From Membranipora membranacea (Eukaryota; Bryozoa; Gymnolaemata; Cheilostomatida; Membraniporidae): a stretch of DNA of 64,000 nt. The translations under genes were made by a program, and so were the position numbers. The notes beneath the pieces were generated by a model. It was not told the origin of the DNA and made no database searches. It worked only from the letters and a program-made list of their open reading frames with translations. Location: positions 17,613,001-17,677,000 of the forward strand of contig OU612067.1 in the NCBI GenBank assembly GCA_914767715.1, given 5' to 3'. The first letter of the stretch is position 1. Every line of letters begins with the position of its first letter. Of the stretch, positions 9,291-20,787 are shown in pieces.

Positions 9291-12049
9291 TCATTAAATC
9301 ATCAAATATCTCAGTAATGGTTCCATCTACTCTGCCTGGATCTGGACAATCTCCTAAGGAAGGTTATTTGATGAGTCATCCAGGATTCAGCCTTTCTCCT
9401 CATGACCTTCTACCACCCAGTGAAAGTCTTCTCTTCTCTGTGGCAACTCAAACATCATTGAAATGGCTCTACATAGACCTGATTTCTTTACAAATCACAG
9501 AATCCTCACAGGGATGTAATACTGACTCTGCAGTGCTCAAAATATTCAATAGAGAACCTCTACTATTTTCGTCCTGTGAATATACCAAATCTTCTCCAGA
9601 AAACTTTGTCACTCTAGGTAAATCAAGTTTAACTCTCAATTTCACTTACGCAAAGAAAGATACAGGCAGAAGAGGATTTCTTCTCTATTACAAGGGTAAA
9701 TAACCTAAAGAAGGCTGCTGGAAGTTACCTGACCCCCAATCATTTCAGTTGATGTATTTTGTCCCGCTTGAGGTAAACTCCCTAGCTCCATCCTACTTGT
9801 CCTGTGTTTCTGATAGGCGAGTGTCGCTATACTGTGTAACATATATTATGTATTGTCTATGCATGAAAAATTAGATGAGCACTGCTTCACTTTTGCTACC
9901 ATACCTGGCATTTGTCTTACACATGGCAGACAATCTATTGTCTGCTCTTACAGTCCTCTACCCTAGTAACATTTAAGATGCTGGTCATTTTAGGTTTAGT
10001 CGTATGGATTAAAACTCCTCCTACAGGGAAAATTATGAGTGTAATTAGTGGCCTCCGTGTTTGCCTGCATGGAGTATCTTTATTTTTACGATATAAATTT
10101 ACACGACTATTAAACTATTCAGACTATTATTATTGATGTTGATACTGAACATTGGCAAAGTAAGGGTATGTAACTTGTAAGTCCCAGGGGCCAATATGTT
10201 GATGGTAAGTGCTTAAAGTGTATTTCACCTCAATTCAATATTTTAGTACTAGTACAAAGTACAAACATGAACTTATTTGGGACCAAAAAGCCATATTAGC
10301 CCTACCTGGTGGTTAGAAACGCTCTCAGAGCATCAGCGGCCGGGGCGCTATCCAAGTTCCTGTTGGGGGGCTCACAACGCCCAAAAACCACCAGGTGGAG
10401 CACTCGGGTGCTTTGCCTCCTCTAAGCGGTGCAGTATCGCTGTAAATTGAAATTGAATTTAGATTACTTGGCAAGTATGAATGCCCCAAGAAATGAAACT
10501 CTATTGTTACAGTTGTCCAGAGTGAAACTCCTGTCCATGCTCTTGATACAAAACGTGCTGAAGACGGGAACGGAAATGAATTCAACGTTACCTGTGATCG
10601 AGGACACCAGCTATCAGACTCAGTAAGCTCAACGAAATTCTCATGTGAACTAGATGGAGAATGGCAGCCATACAGGCCGATTTGTAATTCGAAAGACCAA
10701 TTAACAACATCTCAAACAGAAACTGCAAAGACATCATCAACAACAATCTCAACTACAACATTGTCCACACCAACAACAAAAACAACTCCAGATGCTGTAG
10801 GGGAGACGACTTCAACCACTCTCGCAGATACGGGAATAAGTTCATCTTCAGTAATCCACGTCACCTCCACTCAGAAGACCATCACAGGTTAGCTTAAGCA
10901 GATCACAAAACCATTTAGTAAAAGGTTGCGCACAAATGACAAAAATGATAAATTTTAACGCCATCCTTTTACGATGTTTGTCTTGTTGTCCTGGTTTGTT
11001 TCAGCCTTCAACCATTTGTTATATCCTTTGAAAATGCATTCATAATTGAATCGTCGATGATGTTGGCTGATTTTACATAATGTTAAAAACCACACTCCAA
11101 CACCCACTCCTTCAACTCCACTGGCACCCTTCTAAACCTCCTTCTCCCAAGACAATATTATTAATTTCCAAATTGGTACTTATGATTTAATATTTAATTA
11201 ATATGGCTATGATCGTGACCAGACCAGGTCTGGAAATTTTGCCACCCAAAAAGAAGGTAAAAACTGATAACAACCTTACCTTGCTGGTACCCAAATATCC
11301 TTATCGCCTATGTATCTGGAATTACTAAAAACATCAGGTATGTTATAACTTACATCCATTGGCCAGATTATCCTGGGAATTGCAAATGATGCATTGTGGG
11401 AATGTTGCTAATACTAGTGACTCAACACTATATCAACTGCACATGGTTTTTATATACCCTAACATATCATTGCTGGAATTCACATTAAGCTTTACCAAAT
11501 GTAGATAATGATGGAGCTATAGGAAACTGTTCTAGTGTATTTGACAAGAAATTGATCATTGCGGTCGGAAGCGGTGGCCTTGTTCTACTTGCACTACTCA
11601 GTATCACAGTAGTTGTCCTCTCGCTAAAGCTAGCCAAGTACAATAGAATGGATCCCTACAACAAAACTCATACTCCAACGAATGATGAAGCAAGACATAG
11701 CAGTAGCTATGATTACATAGACAGCAGGGAACTGAAAATAAGGCCAACACTTCAACCAACTGAAGCTGAAAGGGGCGGCAACTTTCCTGAATCTGATCAA
11801 CCAATCACTAGTTCTAATGGTATGTTCTCTGCGTTTGTCCTCATACCGTCAATAAATTGAGATTGCTTGAATATTTTCTTTAAAATGCAGAGAAAATAGT
11901 GCTGCATGATATCAGACTGTTTGAAGAATAATATTATTCTGGATGAGTACCTCATTACTTTTGTTACTATTACAGGTAATTATGACACCCTCATCCACAC
12001 ATCAGATCAGAGTGACGATCACCGATACTCTACTTTGAAGCAGCCCTGA
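9291..12049 (+). CDS. CUB-sushi-mucin-stalk type I membrane receptor, copy A (5' end not found)
   Basis: Exons 9291-9695 (CUB-like domain), 10513-10887 (sushi domain and Ser/Thr-rich stalk), 11505-11819 (transmembrane helix and cytoplasmic tail) and 11976-12049 (tail end, stop TGA). All junctions are GT-AG and phases agree. The CUB-like exon has the family motif EGYLMSHPGFS. The helix is LIIAVGSGGLVLLALLSITV. The tail has YDYI, YDTL and YSTL. The first sushi cysteine is Ser here (VVQSETP; copy B has VVQCETP), which should remove one of the two disulfides. Expected at the cell surface; ligand unknown. A signal peptide exon must exist upstream but was not recognised. Confidence 0.78.
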
Positions 12050-14339
12050 GCTTAATTCCATCCATTGATTAATCGGATTTAGTGCAAAAGTTTCACAGAG
12101 CTACCAGTAAACTGGAAATGAGTCAAGGTCTGAACCGAGATAAGTGTCTGTACCCCAAAATAGTGTTGACAACAGCAGATCTAGGATACAAGTTAATACC
12201 ACAATCAATCTTGACAGAACAGAGTTATAAACTAAATATCAAAATGTATTTATCTTCCGAGCATTCTTTCATTTGTTTTTTTGTTCCTTGTCAGTGTTAA
12301 TTGACTTCTTCATGATTTGTCTGATTTTGGTTGTTTATCGTTTTGTTTGCTGTTTGGACTGTAAAAAGTACTTTTAATTTTTTAATCTGATTGTTGAATG
12401 ATTCAACCACAGCTTTTTTAATAGGTACAACATCCAAAATGTTCTAACAATTGGAATTGCATTTCAAATCTGTATGGTGTAACACTGTCTTAACTACTAT
12501 AAGCTGTATAGTGTTTTTTTTATCTAACTCAAAAGCACATAATCACAGTGTGTCTTTTTATGTGTGTCTATCTATTGATTTACCAGATTCTCAATGACAA
12601 TGTTGTATGTCAATGAGTTTTCTCTTCCTGTATAAAGATAGGACAACCTATGCACACTGATTACATGTGCATGGAAGTAATAATTAATCAATTCAAATAT
12701 GCTGATACAAATCCCACTAAGATATTGTTACTGACAGCGTTAATATGTTCCTGGCCATTTTATCACTGCATGCCCCTTTTACATGGAGCCAGCATCAAGA
12801 AGCTCTGAGTATTCATTCCTGCGAGATCCTGTCTTTGAGCTGAGACTGAAGTTTGAAGTTTGAAAGAGTGATCGCTACTCACTGAAAGGTGATTCACACC
12901 GCAGCAGCCTTGTGGCCAAATCATACAATAATCGACATCGCAGTTAGATTAGTTTGTGTTACGCTTACGTAGCTTGTCTTGGTGGATGATGTTCCGCTTG
13001 TTAGGACATCTAAACCGTTCTTGAAGTATTTAACTTCAATTTACAAGAGTTCCAGCAGTAACATAGGCTGTAATTAGCCTGGGCAGGCTGTCAGGGGTGG
13101 GTGTGTGGGAAAGTGTTTGTTTCTTGTATTGCACTTTATGTAATGATTGGTTGATAATGTGATGCTACTAACTCGCATTAGAGCCGTCTGGGCACTTAAA
13201 CTACACTTCATGGAGACTATGACATCATAATGTGGAGGATGAGAGTTACCTCCCCTCATGGGGGGGCACTTTTTTCTGATCTTCTGTAATTAGTTTAACC
13301 TTGTCACCAGACCACAAGATTAGGTTAGGTTTGTTTGAACCTACTTCCCACAATCAATGGTGACCTGGAATTAATCTTTCAAAATATTTAATAGATAAAT
13401 CACAATTAACATAAAAATATAATATAGAATGCTTGCATTGCCATGGCTACTTACACTGAGTTTTATAAAAACTCTTATGACCATGTAATGTAATGCAGCT
13501 TAAACTTGTGTATTGAACCATGAGTGTTTTTTTTAATTTCACCATGGAGTGTAGTAGGTTTTAGGTATAGGTTATCCTTAGAACAAGTTTGATCCATTTT
13601 GGCCGCAGTCAGATCATACCCATTCTACTGGCGAGTCGCAGGCGGCCCAAACCCTAAATGCAGGCAAATTGGATCATGCTTGATCTAGCTTAGACTAGAG
13701 CAGTCAATGCTAGCTTGAGTCCAATTTAGTTTGCTTGGGGTGACTGAATGTGGCTAGCACCAGTTTTGACTAGCTAGGAATAGAGCCAGCCATTAATTGC
13801 TCTATTTCAAGACTGCGAGATTTCTTACCCCTCTTGGTTTGTTTAGATATGGGGAACTCACACATGAAGCAGTATCATCTATTTCAAAAACTTTCCATCT
13901 ACTAGCTCTATGGATTGTAAAGAAATCAGACCCTTTTGTGTTAGCTGTTGATATTAATGTATAAACTGCTCTGATATGACAGCGAGAAAAACTTGCGACA
14001 CAGAAAGTGGTGCGGTGCCTGCAATGGCAGCACTATCTTTATTCCTGCAGGGGTAGAAGCTTCATAACGCAATTACAGTGTATTACTCTTTGATTGAGTG
14101 TATTTCAATTAGGTATCAGTAGCTGGCTATTATGATAATTTTTAGATGACATGATCGCTCTATATTGAATTAGCTCTGTGTAGCTTTCTGATTGGATTAA
14201 ACTAAAATTGGCTAACTGACCCTAATTTTGTAAGGAGCAGTATTTTATAATTTTTTATCTCAATATAGGCCAGCAGCGGCTATACATAAAAGGCTCTAAA
14301 AATAACATCTGCGTAAGTGTCTTGAACAGAGAAAATTGA
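12050..14339. other. Intergenic DNA downstream of receptor A; duplication breakpoint at 13077
   Basis: 12050-13077 is still duplicated (counterpart 52787-53854) and likely holds the receptor 3' UTR. From 13078 the sequence is unique in the window. I see no gene in it. Confidence 0.5.
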
Positions 14340-15552
14340 AGACTGTATCTGGTGTAGTTTTTTATGGCCGTTCTGATGACGCATATGTACCATTTCACAA
14401 ATGGGGCAAAAAGGGGCGAATCCAAGTAAGAAACACGGAAAAAGGGGTTAAAAGGGCGTTTTTTGCAATTTAACTTCTCTTGGCGAAGTTCATAGAATGA
14501 AGCAGTGTCATTGAATTTTTTTTATCAATATCATGCATATCTTGAGTAGTTTTTGGGAAAATATCATACTGCTAAACCCAATTGTTTGGCGTTTTACAGA
14601 CAAATTGTAGTCACCCCTCGAACACAGTTGCGGCATAATGATAGGTTTTGTGCAAGCGTGCAAGAATAACAGTGATAAATGTACTTCTCATTTCATTTTT
14701 CATGATTTGTTTATAAAAAGACCCCATGATAAAGTATCTGGTAGCAGTGTAATAATAAATTGAGAATATATGAGAAAGGGGTGGATCCAGTTGGGATGTG
14801 AAAAACAGGTAAAAGTTTATGAAGTTTTATTCTGGTAAAGCGTGTAATCTGATTATGTATTTTGAATTTAATAGCTATTTAAAATAGCACATTAGTATCA
14901 CTGCTAAAGCAAAACAAAGAAAAGATGCAAATTCATACTAGTTTAAAGGTCAAGATTTTCATCATCGGTAATTTAGTCATACTCATCTTGCTGAGTGTCG
15001 TCCCTGCCATTGTCGCATTGAAGGCATCCACACAATTGCGTACAATGCAAACCGGACTTCAAACATGAGCATCCACCGCTCTTGTCTGGGGTAGTTTTTT
15101 ATGGCCGTTCTGATGGCGCATATGTACTATTTTACAGACGGGGCAAAAGGGGGCGGATCCAAGTAAGAAACGTGGAAAAGGGGGTATATAGAGCGTTTTT
15201 ACCATTTAACTTCTTTCGGCAAAGATCATAGAATGATGTGGCGTCATTGAAATTTTTATCAATATCATGCATATCTTGAGTGGTTTTTGAGAAAATATCA
15301 TACTGCTAAATCCATCTATTGACGTTTTACAGACAGATTGTAGACACCCCTCAAAAACAGTTGTGGCATTAAAATAGGTTTTCCGCAACCTTTCCAGAAT
15401 AACAGCAATAAATAAACTTCATATGTGATTTTCATTATCTTTTTTATAAGAATACCCTAATATAAAATAACTGGTAGCAGTCTAATTATGAATTGGGAAT
15501 ATATGGGGACAGGGTGGATCCAGTTAAGATGTGAAAAACAGGTAGAGTCAAG
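14340..15552. repeat. Pair of diverged direct repeats of about 470 bp
   Basis: 14345-14815 and 15078-15550 share segments in the same order: a start around agttttttatggccgttctg, the block gatccaagtaagaaac, the block atcatgcatatcttgag, and an end near tggatccagtt...gatgtgaaaaacaggta. By eye they are about 80-85% alike, so the duplication is old. The DNA between them holds a 47-codon ORF with a hydrophobic segment (14925-15068). Confidence 0.75.
14925..15068 (+). CDS. Possible small exon with a transmembrane segment
   Basis: ATG opens 47 codons with a hydrophobic stretch IFIIGNLVILILLSVVPAIV and flanking basic residues. It may be a short membrane ORF or the first exon of a gene continuing to 16127-16555. 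No donor site is compelling and I recognise no family. Confidence 0.2.
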   Translation: MQIHTSLKVKIFIIGNLVILILLSVVPAIVALKASTQLRTMQTGLQT

Positions 15553-15779
15553 AAACTTCTTGCCAATGAGTGATCAAAAAATTGCATTTAATAATAATCA
15601 TCTCTCTGGGGTTACCTAGAATTGAGTGAAACTAGACCCGAATTTCACTGCGAATCCAATTATGTAAAGTTCATAACTCTCTGCATATTCTTTTTACAGA
15701 GGCTAAGAAAAGACAAAAAAGTTGCAAAATTTCGTTTTATAATGAGCATTCTGTATGGGTATTATCTACCAAGGCACAA

Positions 15780-16250
15780 ACAGTTCCTCTTTATTGACTT
15801 ATTGAGAGGTGCAATACAAGTACACACCAGTATAAACAAAGATACATCCACAATGTGACCAGTGTCAACGTGAAGGAAAGCAAAGAAAGACGAACTAATG
15901 TGCTTATCAAATGCATCGAAAACCTGTATTGATATAATACATTCTTTATCAAGGTAAAAATCCAGTCAATGACTAATTGGAAGGTGAGATATATGTACAA
16001 ACATATATAAAATTGTCACATAAAAATACAATAAGTGAATACCAACAATAATATGACCTGTGTAAACAAGAAGGAAAGCAAAAAAACCAGTATTGATAAA
16101 TACATTCAAGGTACAAATCCTCTTCATTGACTAATTGGAAAGTAGATATTGGTACAAGCCTGTATCAAATGAATATATACAGCAGTAAAACACATACCTG
16201 CAATGTGACCTATGTCAACATGTGGGCATGCAACGAAGGACATCAAGAAT
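15780..16250 (+). repeat. Three degenerate tandem units of about 160-170 bp
   Basis: Each unit begins with a variant of attgactaattggaa (about 15793, 15965, 16125) and contains a variant of caatgtgacc-tgtcaac (about 15850, 16052, 16200). The third unit is the open one and lies in the 16127-16357 frame; the first two carry stops. This looks like a triplicated exon with two decayed copies. Confidence 0.5.
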
Positions 16251-16555
16251 ATAAAATTCATGTGAAAACATGCTTTGACACAAATGCATGCAGAGTATTT
16301 TGGTACTTGGTCATCTTGTTAAATTTGGTGCTTCTTAGTCTTGGACTTTGGCAATGATCTATGATCGGAATAGTTATTTTAAGCCTTTTTGCGTGGTTCT
16401 TCCTCCTTCGCTGTATCACTGAAAGAATGATGAAACTCAAGATTAAGGAGCGGAAATATAATCGCATAACTGGATCTCAACTCAAGTTAACAGCAGGAGG
16501 TAAAACAACCTTTGAACAAAAAATGATTCTATCTCACATCACATCTAGCAGCTAA
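16127..16555 (+). pseudogene. Small cysteine-containing membrane protein ORF split by an in-frame TGA
   Basis: The frame runs from ATG 16127 to TGA 16355-16357 and then goes on in the same frame to a stop at 16555. The first part has an extracellular-looking segment with four cysteines (CNVTYVNMWAC...CFDTNAC), N-glycosylation sites and a hydrophobic run VFWYLVILLNLVLLSLGLW. The second part has another hydrophobic run, MIGIVILSLFAWFFLLRCI, and a basic tail. Possibly a nonsense mutation, or the stop lies in an unrecognised intron. I do not recognise the family; a resemblance to two-helix channel beta subunits is too weak to claim. Confidence 0.3.
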
Positions 16556-19199
16556 GTTAAAAAGCTTGCAAAACAAATCTGTTGGATGAATATGTTATTC
16601 GTATTACAAGCAAGTAGATATATAAAAACGGGGAGGAAGGGGGTTTATGGCTTTTTTGTAATAGATGTCAACTGCTTAGACCTATGACATCACCCTACAC
16701 ATATTTTACAAGCAGACTCTTCTTTAAATAAAACATAGATGCTGAAATAGATATAACACTACAGAAATAACCTATAGTTACCCTAGAGGAGTAATTTTTG
16801 GCGAGGTTTAGCTAGTTTATGGGTGACTTAATGTTAGCTAGCACTAACTTTCGGCAAGCTGAGGTGAGAGTCTAAATGAAATGAGGCTTGAATGTCACCT
16901 GTCTTAGGAGTGTGTGAAATGGTGAACATCTCCTCCAGCAAACTATTTACTCCTCTAGAGTTTTCAAGGTTTTGAACTATCCTTCACCTTTCGTAAGTTT
17001 TCCTGGAATAGTATTTGATGGTAGTGTGCTTCTCTTGCCACATCATCAGAATTTTCAAATATATAATAGTAAGCTCTCTATTTCATTAGCTTGAGTCGCT
17101 TGGTACAAGCCAGCTGAAAAAAAAATGAATCGAGCATCTGTAATTCATAAACACTGAACAGTAAAGAGTAACCAAGCTGTCGCCTTGTTTCCGTTGTCAT
17201 CATCACTACTAGATGTATCTTCATTCTAAATACATGAATGATAGTTTGATAACACTGCTATCACAACACAAACACTACTAATAATGCTAACAGCAGTGTT
17301 ACGCCTTGCTAAATTAGTAACAGCAATCCAGTCCCGCTAGCATTAAAAGGCTGATGAGTAACTGGCATGCTTTAAATGTAGTGATTTGGACCACAGTCCT
17401 TCTGTAGTTGGTGCAAGTCCAGTGGTCGAGTGCCCCAGTGGTCGAGGCATTTTCTCTCTTAGGCCTTGACCACTGGGGCACTCGACCACTGGACTTGCAC
17501 CAACTACAGAAGGCCTGTGATTTGGATTGGAGTAAGCTGTAATAGCGAAGTTACTCTTTGCTGAAAGTAAGGTCAACAATTACATAGACCTATTTTTTTT
17601 ACATAAACCCAATCTTTTTAAATTATTGATTTTCTAATAATATTGATAACCTACCATCACATTGAAACACCTGGGATGAGGATAGGCTACTAGTACTAGA
17701 AGAGACACTAGTATGTTCATGAAATAAACAAATAAATGTACTTGAAGTAAACAAAAACATTGAAACCTGAAAGTGAAGTAAACAATCACAATCATTCATC
17801 TTAACACTCACATTTTTCCTGGTGTGGGCTTTCTGTGCAGCTTCTAGTTTTGTTATGCAAATCTCAGATATCAGATTTTGTGAGCATAGAAGGAATGTTC
17901 ATTTCTATTGTCATCATTCTCCATTCTATCACAATATATATCCCATGCTCATAATGCATTATTATGATGGTAGCTAATCTCTCTGATCCAGAGTAATTCA
18001 GTAGCTTCTTGCTGCTCAGGCTGTTTGTCTAGCAAAACCCAATCCTCAGCTTTGCTCAGAGCATTGTCCAGTTGCTGGTGTGACAATTTAATCAGTGGAT
18101 TTTATCATAATTTATGCTCTGTGTTGTGGGAACTGATGCAGCAAGCCTCATGGTTGGCGGCCATCTTTCATAAACAAAAATGCTCTGCACTGTCATTGGC
18201 TAATCATCAGAATTATCCATTTTGATTGGCTAAATGTTGCCAAGTAACTTTTGCAAGTTAGTTCTGCAGAAATATTGTAGAATCTGCATCAGAAAATAAT
18301 TTTAGCAAAACATTATTTATTGCCCCACTTATGGAATAGTACCACTTCAAAAATCGAAACAATAATAAATATCATTTGATTATTTGCTATTAATTTTCTC
18401 TGTTCATCATCCTTACACACAATGAAACAATATTGAGGTGCTGCTGCTGGCCTAATAGAGTTCTAGAGCTATAAAAAGTTATTTCAGTATCGAAGGACGC
18501 TCATTACCAGGCTACGCAACAGTGTGAGTAGGTACATGCCAATGCCAGCGTCTCAGAAAAACTGGCAGTTAAAATGCCAACTTTTGTTTGTGGCAAGTTA
18601 AAGGACCTCCACTGACATGGCAAATAATACAAATGTGGACGTGACAAGTCTTCAGCTGGCTACATGGGAAGTAAAGGTACGCACAGAGGCAAAGGGTGTT
18701 AGGGTCAGGGAAATTTACTGAAGTCAAAAATTAACATGCAAACTTATTTGATAGGCAATCAAAATCAAAATGATGCGCTAGATATTTAGTGTTGGTAACA
18801 GTTGTATTTTCAGCAATTCGTGACTTATTAGGTAGAGTGGAGGTATATATATCCTTTTGGTAATAACTTTAAACCCCAATTTTCTCCCTTGATGCTTACT
18901 CTGAATCCACTCATTATACTACTGAAATAGCCATCACAAGCTATATAGTTTATCTATTAATTGACTAACCATGCGCAAGGATTACCATCAATTTCCCTCC
19001 TTCACCAGAACAAATTTGCTCACTAAGCTACCTTGTTGTATTAGCGTATTTGTCTGACACTTACTTCTCCATTCTCGTTTGCTCAATAAAACAAAAGCTT
19101 GAAATTATCAATATAAGCTTACGTTATTTACGGTAAACAGAAATTGCCCTTCCTGCCGTGTGGAGCACAACACAAAGGCAGTCAGTTTAAACTAGAAGC
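16556..19199. other. Non-coding stretch upstream of NOS
   Basis: Apart from the 17398-17513 hairpin I see nothing that can be supported. NOS promoter and 5' UTR exons should lie at its right end, but no core promoter motif is clear. Confidence 0.4.
17398..17513. repeat. Long near-perfect inverted repeat (51-bp arms, 14-nt loop)
   Basis: Arm 17398-17448 (ccttctgtagttggtgcaag...) is the reverse complement of 17463-17513 with one G-T mismatch. A transcript of either strand would form a strong hairpin. Confidence 0.92.
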
Positions 19200-20787
19200 A
19201 TGACAAGTTTGGGGTCATGCTTACTGTTTTTGAAGAAATTTAAGATCACTGTCGGAAATAGCTTTACGTCTGATGCAGCGTCAAAGGACCACAATGAATC
19301 CAACAAATCATCACAGGTACTTTTTATTAGTATGTTACGCCTTATTTCTTAACGTTCTTCACCACACGTCCGTTTTTGGAGATATAACCAGTTTCGCGTA
19401 TATCCATTGAATTCCATATCTGGAACAGCAGCTCACTCATAGCCTTATAATCTGTATCTACTCAGTTGAGGGGATTTTTTTGTAAACTCACTTGATTTCT
19501 TGACCTCAGTGATATTGAGAGAATAAAAGGTTTATCTATGTCTGTGGGTCCCTAGTAGATCACGTGACAGTCAACAGACTGAAACTACTAGTAGCCGCTA
19601 AACTTTCCATTGAATAATGCTTTTCTGTTTGGTATTATCACAACAGAGATGGATAATAATTGGTCTGTCAGAATCACATCAAGAATAAAACACAAAGGCT
19701 ATTTAACAAACAACTTGTTGCTCACAGCAAAATGTTTTTTAATCACCAAACAATTTTGCGCATGATCCAAAAACCTACTAGGGACTGAGCTGATGTCCAT
19801 TGAGATATTTTATCTATGTCTATTGGGAAATACAGCTCCTTGATTGGAGAATGGTGAGTTGATGATACCATTCTAGGAAAAGTAAAATTCAATGCATATA
19901 TCCTATTCTTTTTTTAAATAAATGAAGCTTACTTACTTACAACATATGTTGATAATGAATCATACTACAGCTTGGTTTACCCGCTGGCACTTTTGGCTGA
20001 TGAACATGAATCTCATCAAATGAAAATCATGCCGAAAAAAAAAAAAACTGGGACTAGAATTAAAACATTTATTCTCACCGATTGTCTAGTAATTTATGCT
20101 AGGATGCTTGACTAGTATTCCATCCCGTGATCGGACATCTAACTGTTTGATGCTTTGATAGGATCCAACGTCCCAACACATAAATCAGTTGGACGTCTGA
20201 AATGTCCATCCTTGCTGTTTAGTAAGAAACAGAAGATTGAGCTGCCCCCAAAGAGGGACGCAAGGTGCCCTAAATCCTCATACTGAGAATGTTATACATC
20301 CTAGAAAACTAGAATACATCCTAGAGGTGAGGCCATAGAAGACCTCCTGAACGTAGGTGTGCAGCGGGCTGCCAAAACTGAACTGGCACTAATCGGCCAT
20401 TGGCAGTGACACTTTGATCTTAGCCAATAGGCCGAAATCCCCATCCTTAGTTTAAGAGCTTAAACTGTGTCGGCATAGCTGGTAGTGGCATTTCATTATC
20501 AACTAATTTCCCAACCAAGAGTGGGAAAGTGGTTGATAATGAAATGCCACTACCAGCTATGCCGACACAGTTTAAGCGCTTTAACTAATCCATCCTGTAT
20601 AAAAACGATCCTCAAATCTGCGTTTTAGCTCATTGCCACTCAAGATAATGCTGAGGACCTGTCCACTGCAAACCTTAACAACAACGGAGGAGATAAGCCT
20701 GGACAGTGCCCAATGAGACCTATAATACTGAGGAACACGCAAGAGTCTCTTGTTTCATTCAGCGATACCCTTCATCACGATGCTGAG
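19200..20787 (+). CDS. NOS: NOS exons 1-2 (N-terminus and DTLH motif)
   Basis: Exon 1 (19200-19316) starts MTSLGSC and is hydrophilic and Lys/Asn/Ser-rich after residue 12; this start is the only in-phase ATG I find and is tentative. Exon 2 (20629-20787) carries [10 protein letters not shown] and [11 protein letters not shown], the conserved lead-in to the NOS oxygenase domain (DTLH). No PDZ domain is encoded. Intron 1 holds a long hairpin (20447-20588). Confidence 0.7.

Larger units (their letters stand above)
1..13077. repeat. Segmental duplication, copy A
   Basis: This stretch matches 44946-53854 in the same orientation through exons, introns and intergenic DNA, estimated by eye at about 98-99% identity. 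Base 1 corresponds to 44946, so the left end of the copy lies outside the window. The right end is sharp: both copies share a run ending taattag (13077 and 53854) and then differ completely. Copy A carries the LTR retrotransposon (2677-7583) that copy B lacks, and lacks the 676-bp MITE of copy B and a 21-bp stretch present at about 47713-47733. Genes inside: the 5' part of a TRIM-type gene and a CUB/sushi receptor. Confidence 0.95.

Noticed and set aside
16355-16357. TGA read as selenocysteine
   Set aside because: No SECIS element was recognised, the residue lies in a hydrophobic run, and no selenoprotein family matches.
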